Positions 1 through 6,260 of a stretch of DNA of 9,107 bases are shown in pieces. The notes below the pieces were generated by a model. The model saw nothing but the letters and a program-made list of their open reading frames with translations, had not been told where the DNA came from and made no database searches. The DNA is from an uncultured Clostridia bacterium. GTDB taxonomy: Bacteria > Bacillota > Clostridia > TANB77 > CAG-508. A program made the position numbers and the translations under genes. Every line of letters begins with the position of its first letter. The stretch's first letter is position 1. The stretch covers positions 1 through 9,107 of the forward strand of contig CAKPLV010000026.1 in assembly GCA_934167735.1 (NCBI GenBank). Direction: 5' to 3'.

Positions 1-275
1 GTTGTATACTCATCATCAATATTTAAAATTTCAAGTCTTCTTCTTAATTTATATATATATCTTTTTATAAAAGGTGTTTTTATATATGTTAAGTATAATT
101 TCTGATATAAAATATCCATTGAAAATGAATCTGCTTTTGTACCTTCTTGCAACTTTCTCATACGTCTGTATTCAGATTTGCTCATTTTCTTAACAAGTAT
201 CATATACACAACAATAACTACAGCAAATAAAACACCTGTACCTATCATGATGTATTTAAGCATACCCATACTCAT
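1..275 (-). CDS. Probable TadB-like pilus/secretion membrane platform protein, N-terminal part (runs off the window)
   Basis: An open frame starts with ATG at 275 behind a strong AGGAGGTG ribosome binding site (285-292) and stays open for 91 codons to the window edge, so the 3' part is missing. The protein starts MSMGMLKYIMIGTG and has one hydrophobic segment at about residues 5-28, ending in VKK. A charged, Arg/Lys-rich stretch follows, with RRMRKLQEG near residue 40 and KLRRRLEIL near residue 80. A short N-terminal membrane helix followed by a basic cytoplasmic region fits the start of TadB-type T2SSF platform proteins. In Tad loci tadB normally follows the CpaF/TadA ATPase gene, and here the gap to that gene is only 29 nt. 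No T2SSF domain motif is visible in the part present, so the call rests mainly on position and topology. Confidence 0.6.
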   Translation of the reverse strand, partial: MSMGMLKYIMIGTGVLFAVVIVVYMILVKKMSKSEYRRMRKLQEGTKADSFSMDILYQKLYLTYIKTPFIKRYIYKLRRRLEILNIDDEYT

Positions 276-304
276 ATATTTAAACACCTCCTAAGCTATT
301 ATTT

Positions 305-2260
305 TTAGATTTCATTCTTTGGTTTTCTTCCTCTTCTTTTTACAGAATCATCAGCACCAACTGATACTGTTTCTGGTTTATTTTGTTTTCCACAATATCT
401 TTCAACAAAATTATCAAAATCTTCTAGATCTGATTCATCCATATTTGCTCTCATCTCGTGCAAGTTTTTATCAGTTATTTTATTAGTAATTTGATATTCT
501 CCATCAACATATTCTAGTACATTTTGATATCTGTATAGATTTTGTTCTGTTACTTTTGAGAAATATGTTGTTGCATTTTCAAAAAACTTCTCGACTTTTC
601 CATCCATTGTTTTTGCACTTTTGTAATCATAGTCATATGTTTTTGAATCGACAATTGGTATACATTCAGTTACCCTTTCAATATATCTTCTTCCTCTAAA
701 GTCTTTTTGTAAGTGAATATCAAAGTTTAATACTTGAACAACTTGCTCTTCAGCTGTTTTCTCGTTTTTGAATACACCTGCTCTTAACATTGAGTTACGT
801 AACGCTGTAACTAAGTCTGGAAATGTTTTTGCGTGGTGAGTAAATAATGTGAATTTTGATGCAACCTGTGCAGATTGAATCATCCAAGATGCTACTGGGT
901 CTGTTGCAACCTCACCTATGATGTTTACAGAACCGTCAGTCTTTTTCTGAACGTCCAAACACTCTTGACCAGCTATTGTATCTGTTTCACGCATTGACAA
1001 AATGTTTCTTGTTGGATAAACTTTTCTTAAGTGCAACTCGAAAGCAGTTTCTGTAATACGTAAGTTCATTGTTTCATATATATTTTCAATCATACCCATA
1101 AGTAATGTTGTTTTACCACAACCCTGCTCACCAGTGATTGATGTGATTCTTGCTCCTTTTACAAGGAATTTTAGTAAATCTATTACTTTTTCACTTCCAG
1201 GCATTTCACCTGTCCATTGTTCTACTGTTGCTCTTTTAACATCGAACTTTCTTACGAAGAAAGCCCATGTTTCTGACATTGATGGTCTTACAACTACAAC
1301 ACGAGATCCATCTTTCATTTCATTAATTTTATAACCATTTGTATCTGATAACTGTCCTGGGTTATTGTATTTATAAATATTTTGACATACCCTTTTTAAT
1401 TCAGCTTCAGTTCCAAATGATAAGAATGCTAGACGTATTGATTTACCTTGGAAAAATATCCAAATACTGTCACAAGCTCTTGGAACTTTATGTTCTGCGA
1501 CTTGGTCAAGATAATCTCCATCTGTTTGTGCAACTTGGCTTAAAAAGCTTTCTGGCAAACCAGATACACCACCAGATACACCATCTATATTCATATCTCT
1601 AACTTCATCAATACTACTATAACCTTTGTAATGTTGATAAATTCTTTGAACAACTATTTCTAGTTTATCTTGGAATGATAAAACGATTTTTTCTTTTTCA
1701 TATATTTCTTCGATTTCATCATCTGTTATTACATAACAAGGTTTTGTTTCTCCTTCAAGATATTTTAATGTTGCTAAATTGTATCTTTTTATTAATTGTG
1801 TTAAAGCTTCATAACCAAATTCTTTTTTATAAACATACAATAAAATTTCAAATTTATCTTGAGGTGTTAGTAATGATGGTATATCAAATGGTATAGCATT
1901 TGATATGTTTGATTCATCAATTCCATATTCTTTTGATAAAAGATCTCCTATCAATTCTTTAACATATCTTTTATCATTAACATCTCCATATGTACATCCT
2001 TTTAATGCCTTTTTTAATGCATATTTTTTATTTTTTCTTCTTTTTAACTCTTCTTCTGATAACCCAATATCATATAAGTTAATTTTTGTTATTTCGTCTA
2101 ATCTCTTTTTAACATAATCTCTCATCATTTCAAGAGTATATGTTTTATCGTCTTTTTCTATTTCTTGCTCAACTTCAGCATTTTTATTTTTCTTGATGTA
2201 ATAAAATACTGCTATTATTGCAATTACGAAAATAACAATTATTAATATTGTATTAAACAT
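305..2260 (-). CDS. cpaF: CpaF/TadA-like type II/IV secretion ATPase with N-terminal membrane anchor
   Basis: Motor ATPase of a Tad/Flp-type pilus or secretion system, expected to power assembly from the cytoplasmic face of the membrane. The Walker A motif is GEQGCGKT at residues 377-384. An acidic box ITETAFEL follows at 402-409 and the Walker B region NIIGE at 446-450. Two histidines, H475-H476 (FTHHAKT), sit where the family's His box lies, and FRGRRYIERVTE (521-532) matches the conserved strand after the catalytic core. The Arg that usually follows the Walker B GE in this family is absent (GEVATDP). At 651 aa it is clearly longer than usual CpaF proteins (roughly 400-500 aa). The extra length is an N-terminal membrane helix (about 4-21, followed by YYIKKNKN), a charged region to about 200, and a C-terminal tail ending in the basic stretch KRRGRKPKNE. 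The ATG is preceded by GAGGTGA, which contains the stop codon of the upstream gene, so the two are probably translationally coupled. Confidence 0.88.
   Translation of the reverse strand: MFNTILIIVIFVIAIIAVFYYIKKNKNAEVEQEIEKDDKTYTLEMMRDYVKKRLDEITKINLYDIGLSEEELKRRKNKKYALKKALKGCTYGDVNDKRYVKELIGDLLSKEYGIDESNISNAIPFDIPSLLTPQDKFEILLYVYKKEFGYEALTQLIKRYNLATLKYLEGETKPCYVITDDEIEEIYEKEKIVLSFQDKLEIVVQRIYQHYKGYSSIDEVRDMNIDGVSGGVSGLPESFLSQVAQTDGDYLDQVAEHKVPRACDSIWIFFQGKSIRLAFLSFGTEAELKRVCQNIYKYNNPGQLSDTNGYKINEMKDGSRVVVVRPSMSETWAFFVRKFDVKRATVEQWTGEMPGSEKVIDLLKFLVKGARITSITGEQGCGKTTLLMGMIENIYETMNLRITETAFELHLRKVYPTRNILSMRETDTIAGQECLDVQKKTDGSVNIIGEVATDPVASWMIQSAQVASKFTLFTHHAKTFPDLVTALRNSMLRAGVFKNEKTAEEQVVQVLNFDIHLQKDFRGRRYIERVTECIPIVDSKTYDYDYKSAKTMDGKVEKFFENATTYFSKVTEQNLYRYQNVLEYVDGEYQITNKITDKNLHEMRANMDESDLEDFDNFVERYCGKQNKPETVSVGADDSVKRRGRKPKNEI
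1560..1583. repeat. Perfect 12-bp tandem duplication inside cpaF
   Basis: The 12-mer CCAGATACACCA occurs twice head to tail (1560-1571 and 1572-1583). On the coding strand it gives the peptide repeat GVSG-GVSG at about residues 227-234 of the CpaF-like protein, ahead of the ATPase core. The unit is a multiple of three, so the frame is kept. It could be a recent slippage duplication or a Gly-rich loop that is normal for the family. Confidence 0.6.
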
Positions 2261-2269
2261 AGAATCTTA

Positions 2270-3142
2270 TCACCTCGTTTTCATTTGCAATTCTTGTATT
2301 CTTGTTATTATGTTATTTGTTAATCCTAATACTTCTGACATGAAGAAATAATTTGCATCATTAGTATCTTTAATATCTCTTAATTTCAAGAAAAAATCTG
2401 GGACACTATATTCTTCAGCTGCTTCAAAAAATAATGTATTATATGGTATTAAATTGATATTCTTCTTTTCATCAATATATCTCATTATATTCTTTTTTGT
2501 ATATTTTGACCTTTGATTGTATTTTCCTATTGTAATCAATGTTTTGGGACCAAGTATACTATTATCTTTTTGTTTTAATTCATTATATTTATCTATTGCA
2601 GTTAATCTTTGACTTAACACTAAAACATTAATATTTGCTAAATCATTTATCTCTTTCTTTATGTTTTTATCTAATCTATTGTCTATGTCAACCAATACCA
2701 TATCATAATATTGGTTTGCAAGTCTTATTAACTCAGGATAACATTCTGTTGTTTTTAAATAATCTGAATAATTATCTTCATCACTTTTATCTGGTGCTCC
2801 TACATAACTTGTAAGAACCTCAAGTCTTTCTTTGAATACAACCCTTGTATAATCTGTAATTATCGTTGGTTGTATCTTGTTAGCCTTAATTAATTTTGAT
2901 AAACCTTCTATTCCACTTTCAACAGCAATATTATTATTTTTTAGCATTCCACCTAAAAATGAATTTTTCTTTTTAGTTATTTCTGGAAAATAACAATTTT
3001 TAATAGTTGGATCCTGAAATCCTGTTGAAATTAATAGAATTTTAAAATTACGTTCAATTGCCATTTTTGTAGCAACTGCAACTGCCCCTAATGTTTTTCC
3101 TGTTTGTTCTTTATCATCATTCCAAAATGTTACGATTGACAT
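2270..3142 (-). CDS. ParA/MinD-family ATPase of the Tad locus (CpaE/TadZ-like), intact deviant Walker A
   Basis: A 290-aa protein of the ParA/MinD/SIMIBI fold, probably the positioning or regulatory ATPase of the pilus machine (the CpaE/TadZ role). The N-terminus reads MSIVTFWNDDKEQTGKT. K11 corresponds to the signature lysine of the deviant Walker A (KGGxGKT) and K16-T17 to the P-loop Lys-Thr, although the usual two glycines after the first lysine are replaced by EQ. A Walker B-like strand is at 147-154 (DMVLVDID). There is no N-terminal receiver-like domain of the kind found in long CpaE proteins. ATG at 3142 has an AGGAG site just inside the intergenic gap, 11 nt after the stop of the preceding gene. 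The C-terminal 60 residues are charged and have no motif I recognise. Family membership is firm; the precise role is inferred from its neighbours. Confidence 0.72.
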   Translation of the reverse strand: MSIVTFWNDDKEQTGKTLGAVAVATKMAIERNFKILLISTGFQDPTIKNCYFPEITKKKNSFLGGMLKNNNIAVESGIEGLSKLIKANKIQPTIITDYTRVVFKERLEVLTSYVGAPDKSDEDNYSDYLKTTECYPELIRLANQYYDMVLVDIDNRLDKNIKKEINDLANINVLVLSQRLTAIDKYNELKQKDNSILGPKTLITIGKYNQRSKYTKKNIMRYIDEKKNINLIPYNTLFFEAAEEYSVPDFFLKLRDIKDTNDANYFFMSEVLGLTNNIITRIQELQMKTR

Positions 3143-3153
3143 TATTTACTCCT

Positions 3154-3840
3154 TTAAAGATTTTTTATTATAAGTTTTGCACTCTTTTCATCTATTTGAT
3201 CATCAATATTATTAACCATATATGCTACATTGTCTTTAAACTCATTGCTTAAATTTTTAAATTTAATTTTTGCAAGTCTTTGATTTTCGATTAATGCTGC
3301 ATTATCACCATTTTCTAGTAAAAAGTATATTTTATCATCATTCCAAAGTACTTTTACTCCTAATGATAAATATTCAAAATATTCTTCTTCTTCTTTTAAC
3401 ATATTTTTTGAGAAGAAAACTTTTGTCATATGTAATGGAATATCTAATTCATTTAATAGTTCTATTCCTTTTTTTAGTGAATATGCATCAAAAGATGTAA
3501 CATAATATATTAAGTCTGAATTTTGTACTTCAAATTCTAAAATCCCATCATAAGTATCTGTATCTATTAATACAAAATCATAATCTATTGTTGTATTATC
3601 TTCTACTCCTAAGTATCTTCTTATTTCTTCAAAATTTTTGAATCCTACTGCAACATCTATATTTTCAAATTCTGTTACATAAGATACTGTTGGATTTATT
3701 GCTGGAACTACATATCTACTTTTTTGATTAGTTGTTGCATCAACTACTAATACTTTTTTATTTGTTCTTTCAAGTACTTTTGCAACACTTAATATTAAAT
3801 CTATTTTATCAAATACTCCTATAAAGCTTATTTTTTTCAT
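3154..3840 (-). CDS. Degenerate ParA/MinD-fold protein without P-loop (CpaE/TadZ-like pseudo-ATPase)
   Basis: A 228-aa protein with the strand pattern of a ParA/MinD domain: a first strand MKKISFIGVF, a second strand KKVLVVDATT (28-37) and a Walker B-like strand DFVLIDTDTYDG (88-99). Where the P-loop should be (residues 8-16) it reads GVFDKIDLI, without the GK(T/S) motif, so nucleotide binding by the usual mechanism is unlikely. It lies between the CpaB-like gene and the intact ParA-like gene, and may act as a non-catalytic partner or adaptor. The start codon has an AAAGG site 8 nt upstream. The protein ends in KLIIKNL, and its stop lies next to the ribosome binding site of the following gene. 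The frame is undamaged over its whole length, so the missing P-loop is not a sign of gene decay. It is alternatively an uncharacterised Tad accessory protein. Confidence 0.66.
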   Translation of the reverse strand: MKKISFIGVFDKIDLILSVAKVLERTNKKVLVVDATTNQKSRYVVPAINPTVSYVTEFENIDVAVGFKNFEEIRRYLGVEDNTTIDYDFVLIDTDTYDGILEFEVQNSDLIYYVTSFDAYSLKKGIELLNELDIPLHMTKVFFSKNMLKEEEEYFEYLSLGVKVLWNDDKIYFLLENGDNAALIENQRLAKIKFKNLSNEFKDNVAYMVNNIDDQIDEKSAKLIIKNL

Positions 3841-3870
3841 ATGCTTTCCTTTCTATTGCTATAAACTTCA

Positions 3871-3909
3871 CAGTAAGGGCATTATATATGCCCTTATCTG
3901 CCTTTTTTT
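3871..3909 (+). terminator. Strong hairpin with T-tract in plus orientation, inside the minus-strand operon
   Basis: TAAGGGCAT (3874-3882), a TATAT loop and ATGCCCTTA (3888-3896) form a perfect 9-bp stem. With T3897 bulged, CAG/CTG adds three more pairs. Seven T follow at 3903-3909 in the plus direction, giving the form of an intrinsic terminator for plus-strand transcription. In the minus direction the stem has no U-tract, so for the operon transcript it is more likely a stability or processing hairpin between cpaB and the downstream ATPase genes. Confidence 0.6.
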
Positions 3910-5131
3910 ACATTCCTAATGAATCTAAGTATTGTTTTCTTGTTGTTTGAGAATTTGTTATTCCATTTGTAACGCCTGTTTGTATATTTGAATCATATGC
4001 TGAATTGTTATTTATTACTGATTGGATATAATCATTTCTTAATGATGATGCTGCAGAATATCTGTTATTTAATTCTACTTTTGCTTTTTCTACAATGTTT
4101 GGATTTAATCTTATTTCTGCAAGTACCTCAGCATTTGGTACATATGTTGGTATTGCTGCTTCTTGTGTTCCTGGTTCTACATATTTAACTGCATATAATT
4201 TTGCACCTTGAATTCCATATGCTTCAACAATTGCACTTGACATTGATAATATTTCTGATTCATTTAATTGCATCCATATTGTATCTGATACATATGTTCC
4301 GTCACCATTAACTGGTACTTCTACTTGTTTTTTAGATACAACTATGAAATTTTGTCCATTTGGCATCATTAATCTTACATCAACATAGTCATCTGTTTGA
4401 AGGTCAGCTGGTAATACCACCATATTATATTCTTCTCTTCTTACATCATTTGTAACTACTGAATCTGATTGAACAACATAGTCTGAAGTTATTACAGTAT
4501 TTGTTTTCATGTTTACTTTTGCAAGTAATGGAACTGTATTGAACTTTAGATATTCTTTTTCAATCGATCCATTATTTACTTTTAATACATAAGCATTTCC
4601 TGTATTTATATCTTCATAAACTTTTGTTGTATCTGTATCAGTATTACTTGTTTGCATTAAATATACTGTTTCTCCATCTACGTCAAATGAGTATGGTTGT
4701 TGACCTGTTCTTAAACTTACTGTTTCTCCATCACTTGTTGTGTATTGTCCATTTGAATATGTTAATTCTATTAAACCATCAGCTTTGTCTATGTATAAAC
4801 CATCTTCTTTTCTTTGAACTGTGTCCCCATCAACTGTTTGTAAAAACCATGCTGATGTAACAGAGCTTAAAGATGTTGCATTTGAAGGTATTAAATCTTT
4901 ATTTACTTGTTTTAATACGAACATATCTTGTGTTAATATTTGACCTGATTTTACATTTTGTTTTAATACATATACATTTACTCTTTTCGCCAATTCTGCA
5001 GACATTTCGTCTTTACTTTTTTTCAATTGTAAAAATAAGAGTACAATTATTACTCCTGTTATTAATAATGTTATTATCATTCCCAATAAAAATGAATTTC
5101 TTGCTTTTCTTTGCATTGGATTTACTGCCAC
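3908..5131 (-). CDS. cpaB: CpaB/RcpC-like SAF-domain pilus assembly protein
   Basis: First gene of the Tad-type operon, 407 aa, with a short basic N-terminus and one membrane helix at about residues 14-35, so most of it is outside the membrane. A SAF-like segment VYVLKQNVKSGQILTQDMF (53-71) is followed by a polar, Asp/Thr/Gly-rich insert (about 95-195) with repeated DGDTV/DGETV motifs. A second SAF/RcpC-type segment comes next, with PLLAKVNMKTNTVITSDYV (201-219) and then VLPADLQTDDYVDVRLMMP (239-257), matching the CpaB pattern in which a 'Gd-VDV' strand precedes a conserved VSKK. The C-terminal 65 residues are Asn/Ser/Thr-rich with no domain I recognise. The start is GTG at 5131, chosen because a perfect AAGGAGG lies 8 nt upstream. 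CpaB proteins are thought to act in the periplasm or cell envelope around the secretin; a Gram-positive has no secretin, so here the role is likely an envelope scaffold. Confidence 0.85.
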   Translation of the reverse strand: MAVNPMQRKARNSFLLGMIITLLITGVIIVLLFLQLKKSKDEMSAELAKRVNVYVLKQNVKSGQILTQDMFVLKQVNKDLIPSNATSLSSVTSAWFLQTVDGDTVQRKEDGLYIDKADGLIELTYSNGQYTTSDGETVSLRTGQQPYSFDVDGETVYLMQTSNTDTDTTKVYEDINTGNAYVLKVNNGSIEKEYLKFNTVPLLAKVNMKTNTVITSDYVVQSDSVVTNDVRREEYNMVVLPADLQTDDYVDVRLMMPNGQNFIVVSKKQVEVPVNGDGTYVSDTIWMQLNESEILSMSSAIVEAYGIQGAKLYAVKYVEPGTQEAAIPTYVPNAEVLAEIRLNPNIVEKAKVELNNRYSAASSLRNDYIQSVINNNSAYDSNIQTGVTNGITNSQTTRKQYLDSLGM

Positions 5132-5139
5132 TTTAAATT

Positions 5140-5146
5140 CCTCCTT
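5140..5146 (-). promoter_or_regulatory. Ribosome binding site deciding the GTG start of cpaB
   Basis: AAGGAGG on the minus strand, 8 nt before GTG at 5131. The next in-frame Met is codon 6 (MQRK), which would lie too far from this site, so GTG is the likely start. Confidence 0.8.
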
Positions 5147-5176
5147 TTTAGCTTTTTTAATACGCTATCTTCTATA

Positions 5177-5205
5177 ATTTTACACTAATTTATGATGAAA
5201 ATCAA
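5177..5205 (-). promoter_or_regulatory. Sigma-A-type promoter of the cpaB/Tad operon
   Basis: On the minus strand TTGATT (5200-5205) and TAAAAT (5177-5182) are separated by exactly 17 bp (consensus TTGACA-N17-TATAAT). A start near 5170 would give a leader of about 40 nt, too short for a riboswitch. The repeat array lies just upstream of the -35 box. Confidence 0.65.
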
Positions 5206-5218
5206 CAATCTTTTTACA

Positions 5219-5260
5219 TTGTAATATAAACTTAATATCTTTGTAATATTGTTGTAATAT
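5219..5260 (-). promoter_or_regulatory. Four-copy direct repeat with 11-bp period upstream of the cpaB promoter (putative regulator binding array)
   Basis: On the minus strand the 9-mer ATATTACAA occurs exactly at 5252-5260, 5241-5249 and 5219-5227. A degenerate copy, ATATTAAGT, falls at 5230-5238. The four copies step by exactly 11 bp, so all face the same side of the helix. The nearest copy ends 14 bp before the -35 box, in the usual position for an activator. The first copy touches the stop codon of the HAD gene and is also part of the 12-bp palindrome TGTAATATTACA (5253-5264). Eleven-bp direct repeats are the arrangement bound by OmpR/PhoB-type winged-helix response regulators; that link is inference. 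Confidence 0.55.
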
Positions 5261-6132
5261 TACATTAAAACCAGCTTGTCTAGTGCTTTTGCGACACCAT
5301 CTTCATCATTACTTTCTGTATGAAATCTTGCATTTTCATATACGCTTTTTGAACACTCTTTCATGGCAACTCCCATACCTGCATTTTTTATCATTTGTGT
5401 GTCATTATCATTATCACCAATCGTTATTATTTCTTCTTTTTTTACATCAATTCTATCTGCTAAAATTTGTATGGCATTCCATTTATCTACATTTTTTGCA
5501 CTAATTTCAGTATAAAAATATTCAATAGGAATTTCTTCTGTACCTTGTCTTATTATTTTTCTTGACATATGAGATACTTCTAAAATTTCTATTTCATCAA
5601 TTTCTTTAAATTTTCTCATTATTGAATTGAAAATTGTTTTACTTTGATCACATATTGTTATTTTTATTATTTTTTCTTCTCTATTTGCAATGTAATCATA
5701 TACATCATTTATTATATTTATATGTGTTTTGTTTTGCTCGTCTTTATTTAAATTTTCTTTATGATAATATAAAACATTATAATTTAAGTTTTTGCATAAA
5801 ATCTCTTTTTCTGTATATATATTATAATATATGCTATTTTCTTCACAAATTTTTATGATATCTAAAACTTTTGATTTTTTTAATGTATTTTCATATATTA
5901 TTTCATCATTTTTTATATCATACAAAATTGCTCCATTTCCTGATATAAAATAATTTTTGCTGTTGATTTCTTTTGCTATAGTTTTTATTGAATCTATTGG
6001 TCTTCCTGATGCAATTATTACTTCTACACCTTTATCTTGGGCTTTTTTTATTGTTTCTTTTGTTTTATCTGTTACTATCCCATATGAATTCAACATTGTT
6101 CCATCTAAATCGATAGCTACTAGTTTGTACAT
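5260..6132 (-). CDS. Cof-type HAD-superfamily hydrolase (sugar/nucleotide-phosphate phosphatase)
   Basis: A 290-aa cytoplasmic phosphatase of the Cof/YidA class (HAD type IIB), expected to remove phosphate from small phosphorylated metabolites, with a Mg-dependent aspartyl-phosphate intermediate. All four HAD motifs are present: motif I DLDGT with D8 (nucleophile) and D10; motif II ASGRP with S42; motif III Lys in VDKWNA (K217); motif IV GDNDND (239-244). The region between motifs II and III (about 80-205) is the alpha/beta cap that sets substrate choice and is not diagnostic here. I chose ATG at 6132 because the protein then begins MYKLVAIDLDGT, the usual start for the family, with GAGG five nt upstream. 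An upstream TTG at 6159 would add nine Lys-rich residues and is less likely. It has its own promoter, is divergent from the spore protein gene and is not obviously linked to the pilus genes. The substrate cannot be read from the sequence. Confidence 0.92.
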   Translation of the reverse strand: MYKLVAIDLDGTMLNSYGIVTDKTKETIKKAQDKGVEVIIASGRPIDSIKTIAKEINSKNYFISGNGAILYDIKNDEIIYENTLKKSKVLDIIKICEENSIYYNIYTEKEILCKNLNYNVLYYHKENLNKDEQNKTHINIINDVYDYIANREEKIIKITICDQSKTIFNSIMRKFKEIDEIEILEVSHMSRKIIRQGTEEIPIEYFYTEISAKNVDKWNAIQILADRIDVKKEEIITIGDNDNDTQMIKNAGMGVAMKECSKSVYENARFHTESNDEDGVAKALDKLVLM

Positions 6133-6137
6133 ATTTA

Positions 6138-6141
6138 CCTC
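6138..6141 (-). promoter_or_regulatory. Ribosome binding site deciding the ATG start of the HAD gene
   Basis: GAGG on the minus strand in the context AAAGAGGTAAATATG, five nt before ATG at 6132. It supports the internal ATG rather than the TTG at 6159, which has only a weaker AGGA at a similar distance. Confidence 0.65.
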
Positions 6142-6169
6142 TTTCTTGATTTTTTTCAATTTTTTTCCT

Positions 6170-6198
6170 GTTTATTTTCTCAAAAATTGTACATCATA
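6170..6198 (+). promoter_or_regulatory. Candidate sigma-G (forespore) promoter of the SASP gene
   Basis: GTTTA (6170-6174), a 17-bp gap, then CATCATA (6192-6198). The second box fits the CATnnTA -10 pattern of Bacillus sigma-G promoters exactly, and the first matches the GnATR -35 pattern at four of five positions. Alpha/beta SASP genes are known to be transcribed by sigma-G. The implied leader is about 55 nt. Confidence 0.5.
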
Positions 6199-6214
6199 TA
6201 TTTAGAAAAAGCAA
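6186..6214 (-). promoter_or_regulatory. Sigma-A-type promoter of the HAD gene
   Basis: On the minus strand TTGCTT (6209-6214) and TACAAT (6186-6191) are 17 bp apart, with TG just before the -10 box. The predicted start near 6179 gives a leader of about 47 nt to ATG 6132. The boxes overlap the candidate spore promoter on the other strand. Confidence 0.55.
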
Positions 6215-6246
6215 TAGTTTTTTCTAAGAAATTGTTATATATAACA
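6202..6246 (+). other. Hairpin plus 14-bp palindrome in the SASP leader
   Basis: TTAGAAAAA (6202-6210) pairs with TTTTTCTAA (6219-6227) around an 8-nt loop. Right after it, TGTTATATATAACA (6233-6246) is a perfect 14-bp palindrome whose last base is the first A of the AGGAGG ribosome binding site. They could be leader RNA structures or a protein-binding site; both are A/T-rich and may be chance. Confidence 0.4.
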
Positions 6247-6260
6247 GGAGGTGAATACGC

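Noticed and set aside
305..338. AT-hook DNA-binding motif in the CpaF C-terminal tail (KRRGRKPKNE)
   Set aside because: The core would need RGRP. Here it is RGRKP, and a DNA-binding role for a membrane-anchored motor is not supported; it is more simply a basic tail.
1134..1896. Several plus-strand open frames within the cpaF region
   Set aside because: They are Leu/Phe/Ile-rich antisense shadows of a well-supported gene, without ribosome binding sites or family motifs. The same holds for the other plus-strand frames under the minus-strand genes (3270-5858 and 7211-9098).
5132..5176. Possible cyclic-di-GMP or other riboswitch in front of the pilus operon
   Set aside because: The predicted leader is only about 40 nt, with no more than a 4-bp stem (TAGC/GCTA), too short for any known riboswitch aptamer of this kind.
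6133..6159. TTG at 6159 as the start of the HAD gene
   Set aside because: It adds nine Lys-rich residues outside the family's usual start; ATG at 6132 has a GAGG site at good spacing and gives MYKLVAIDLDGT.
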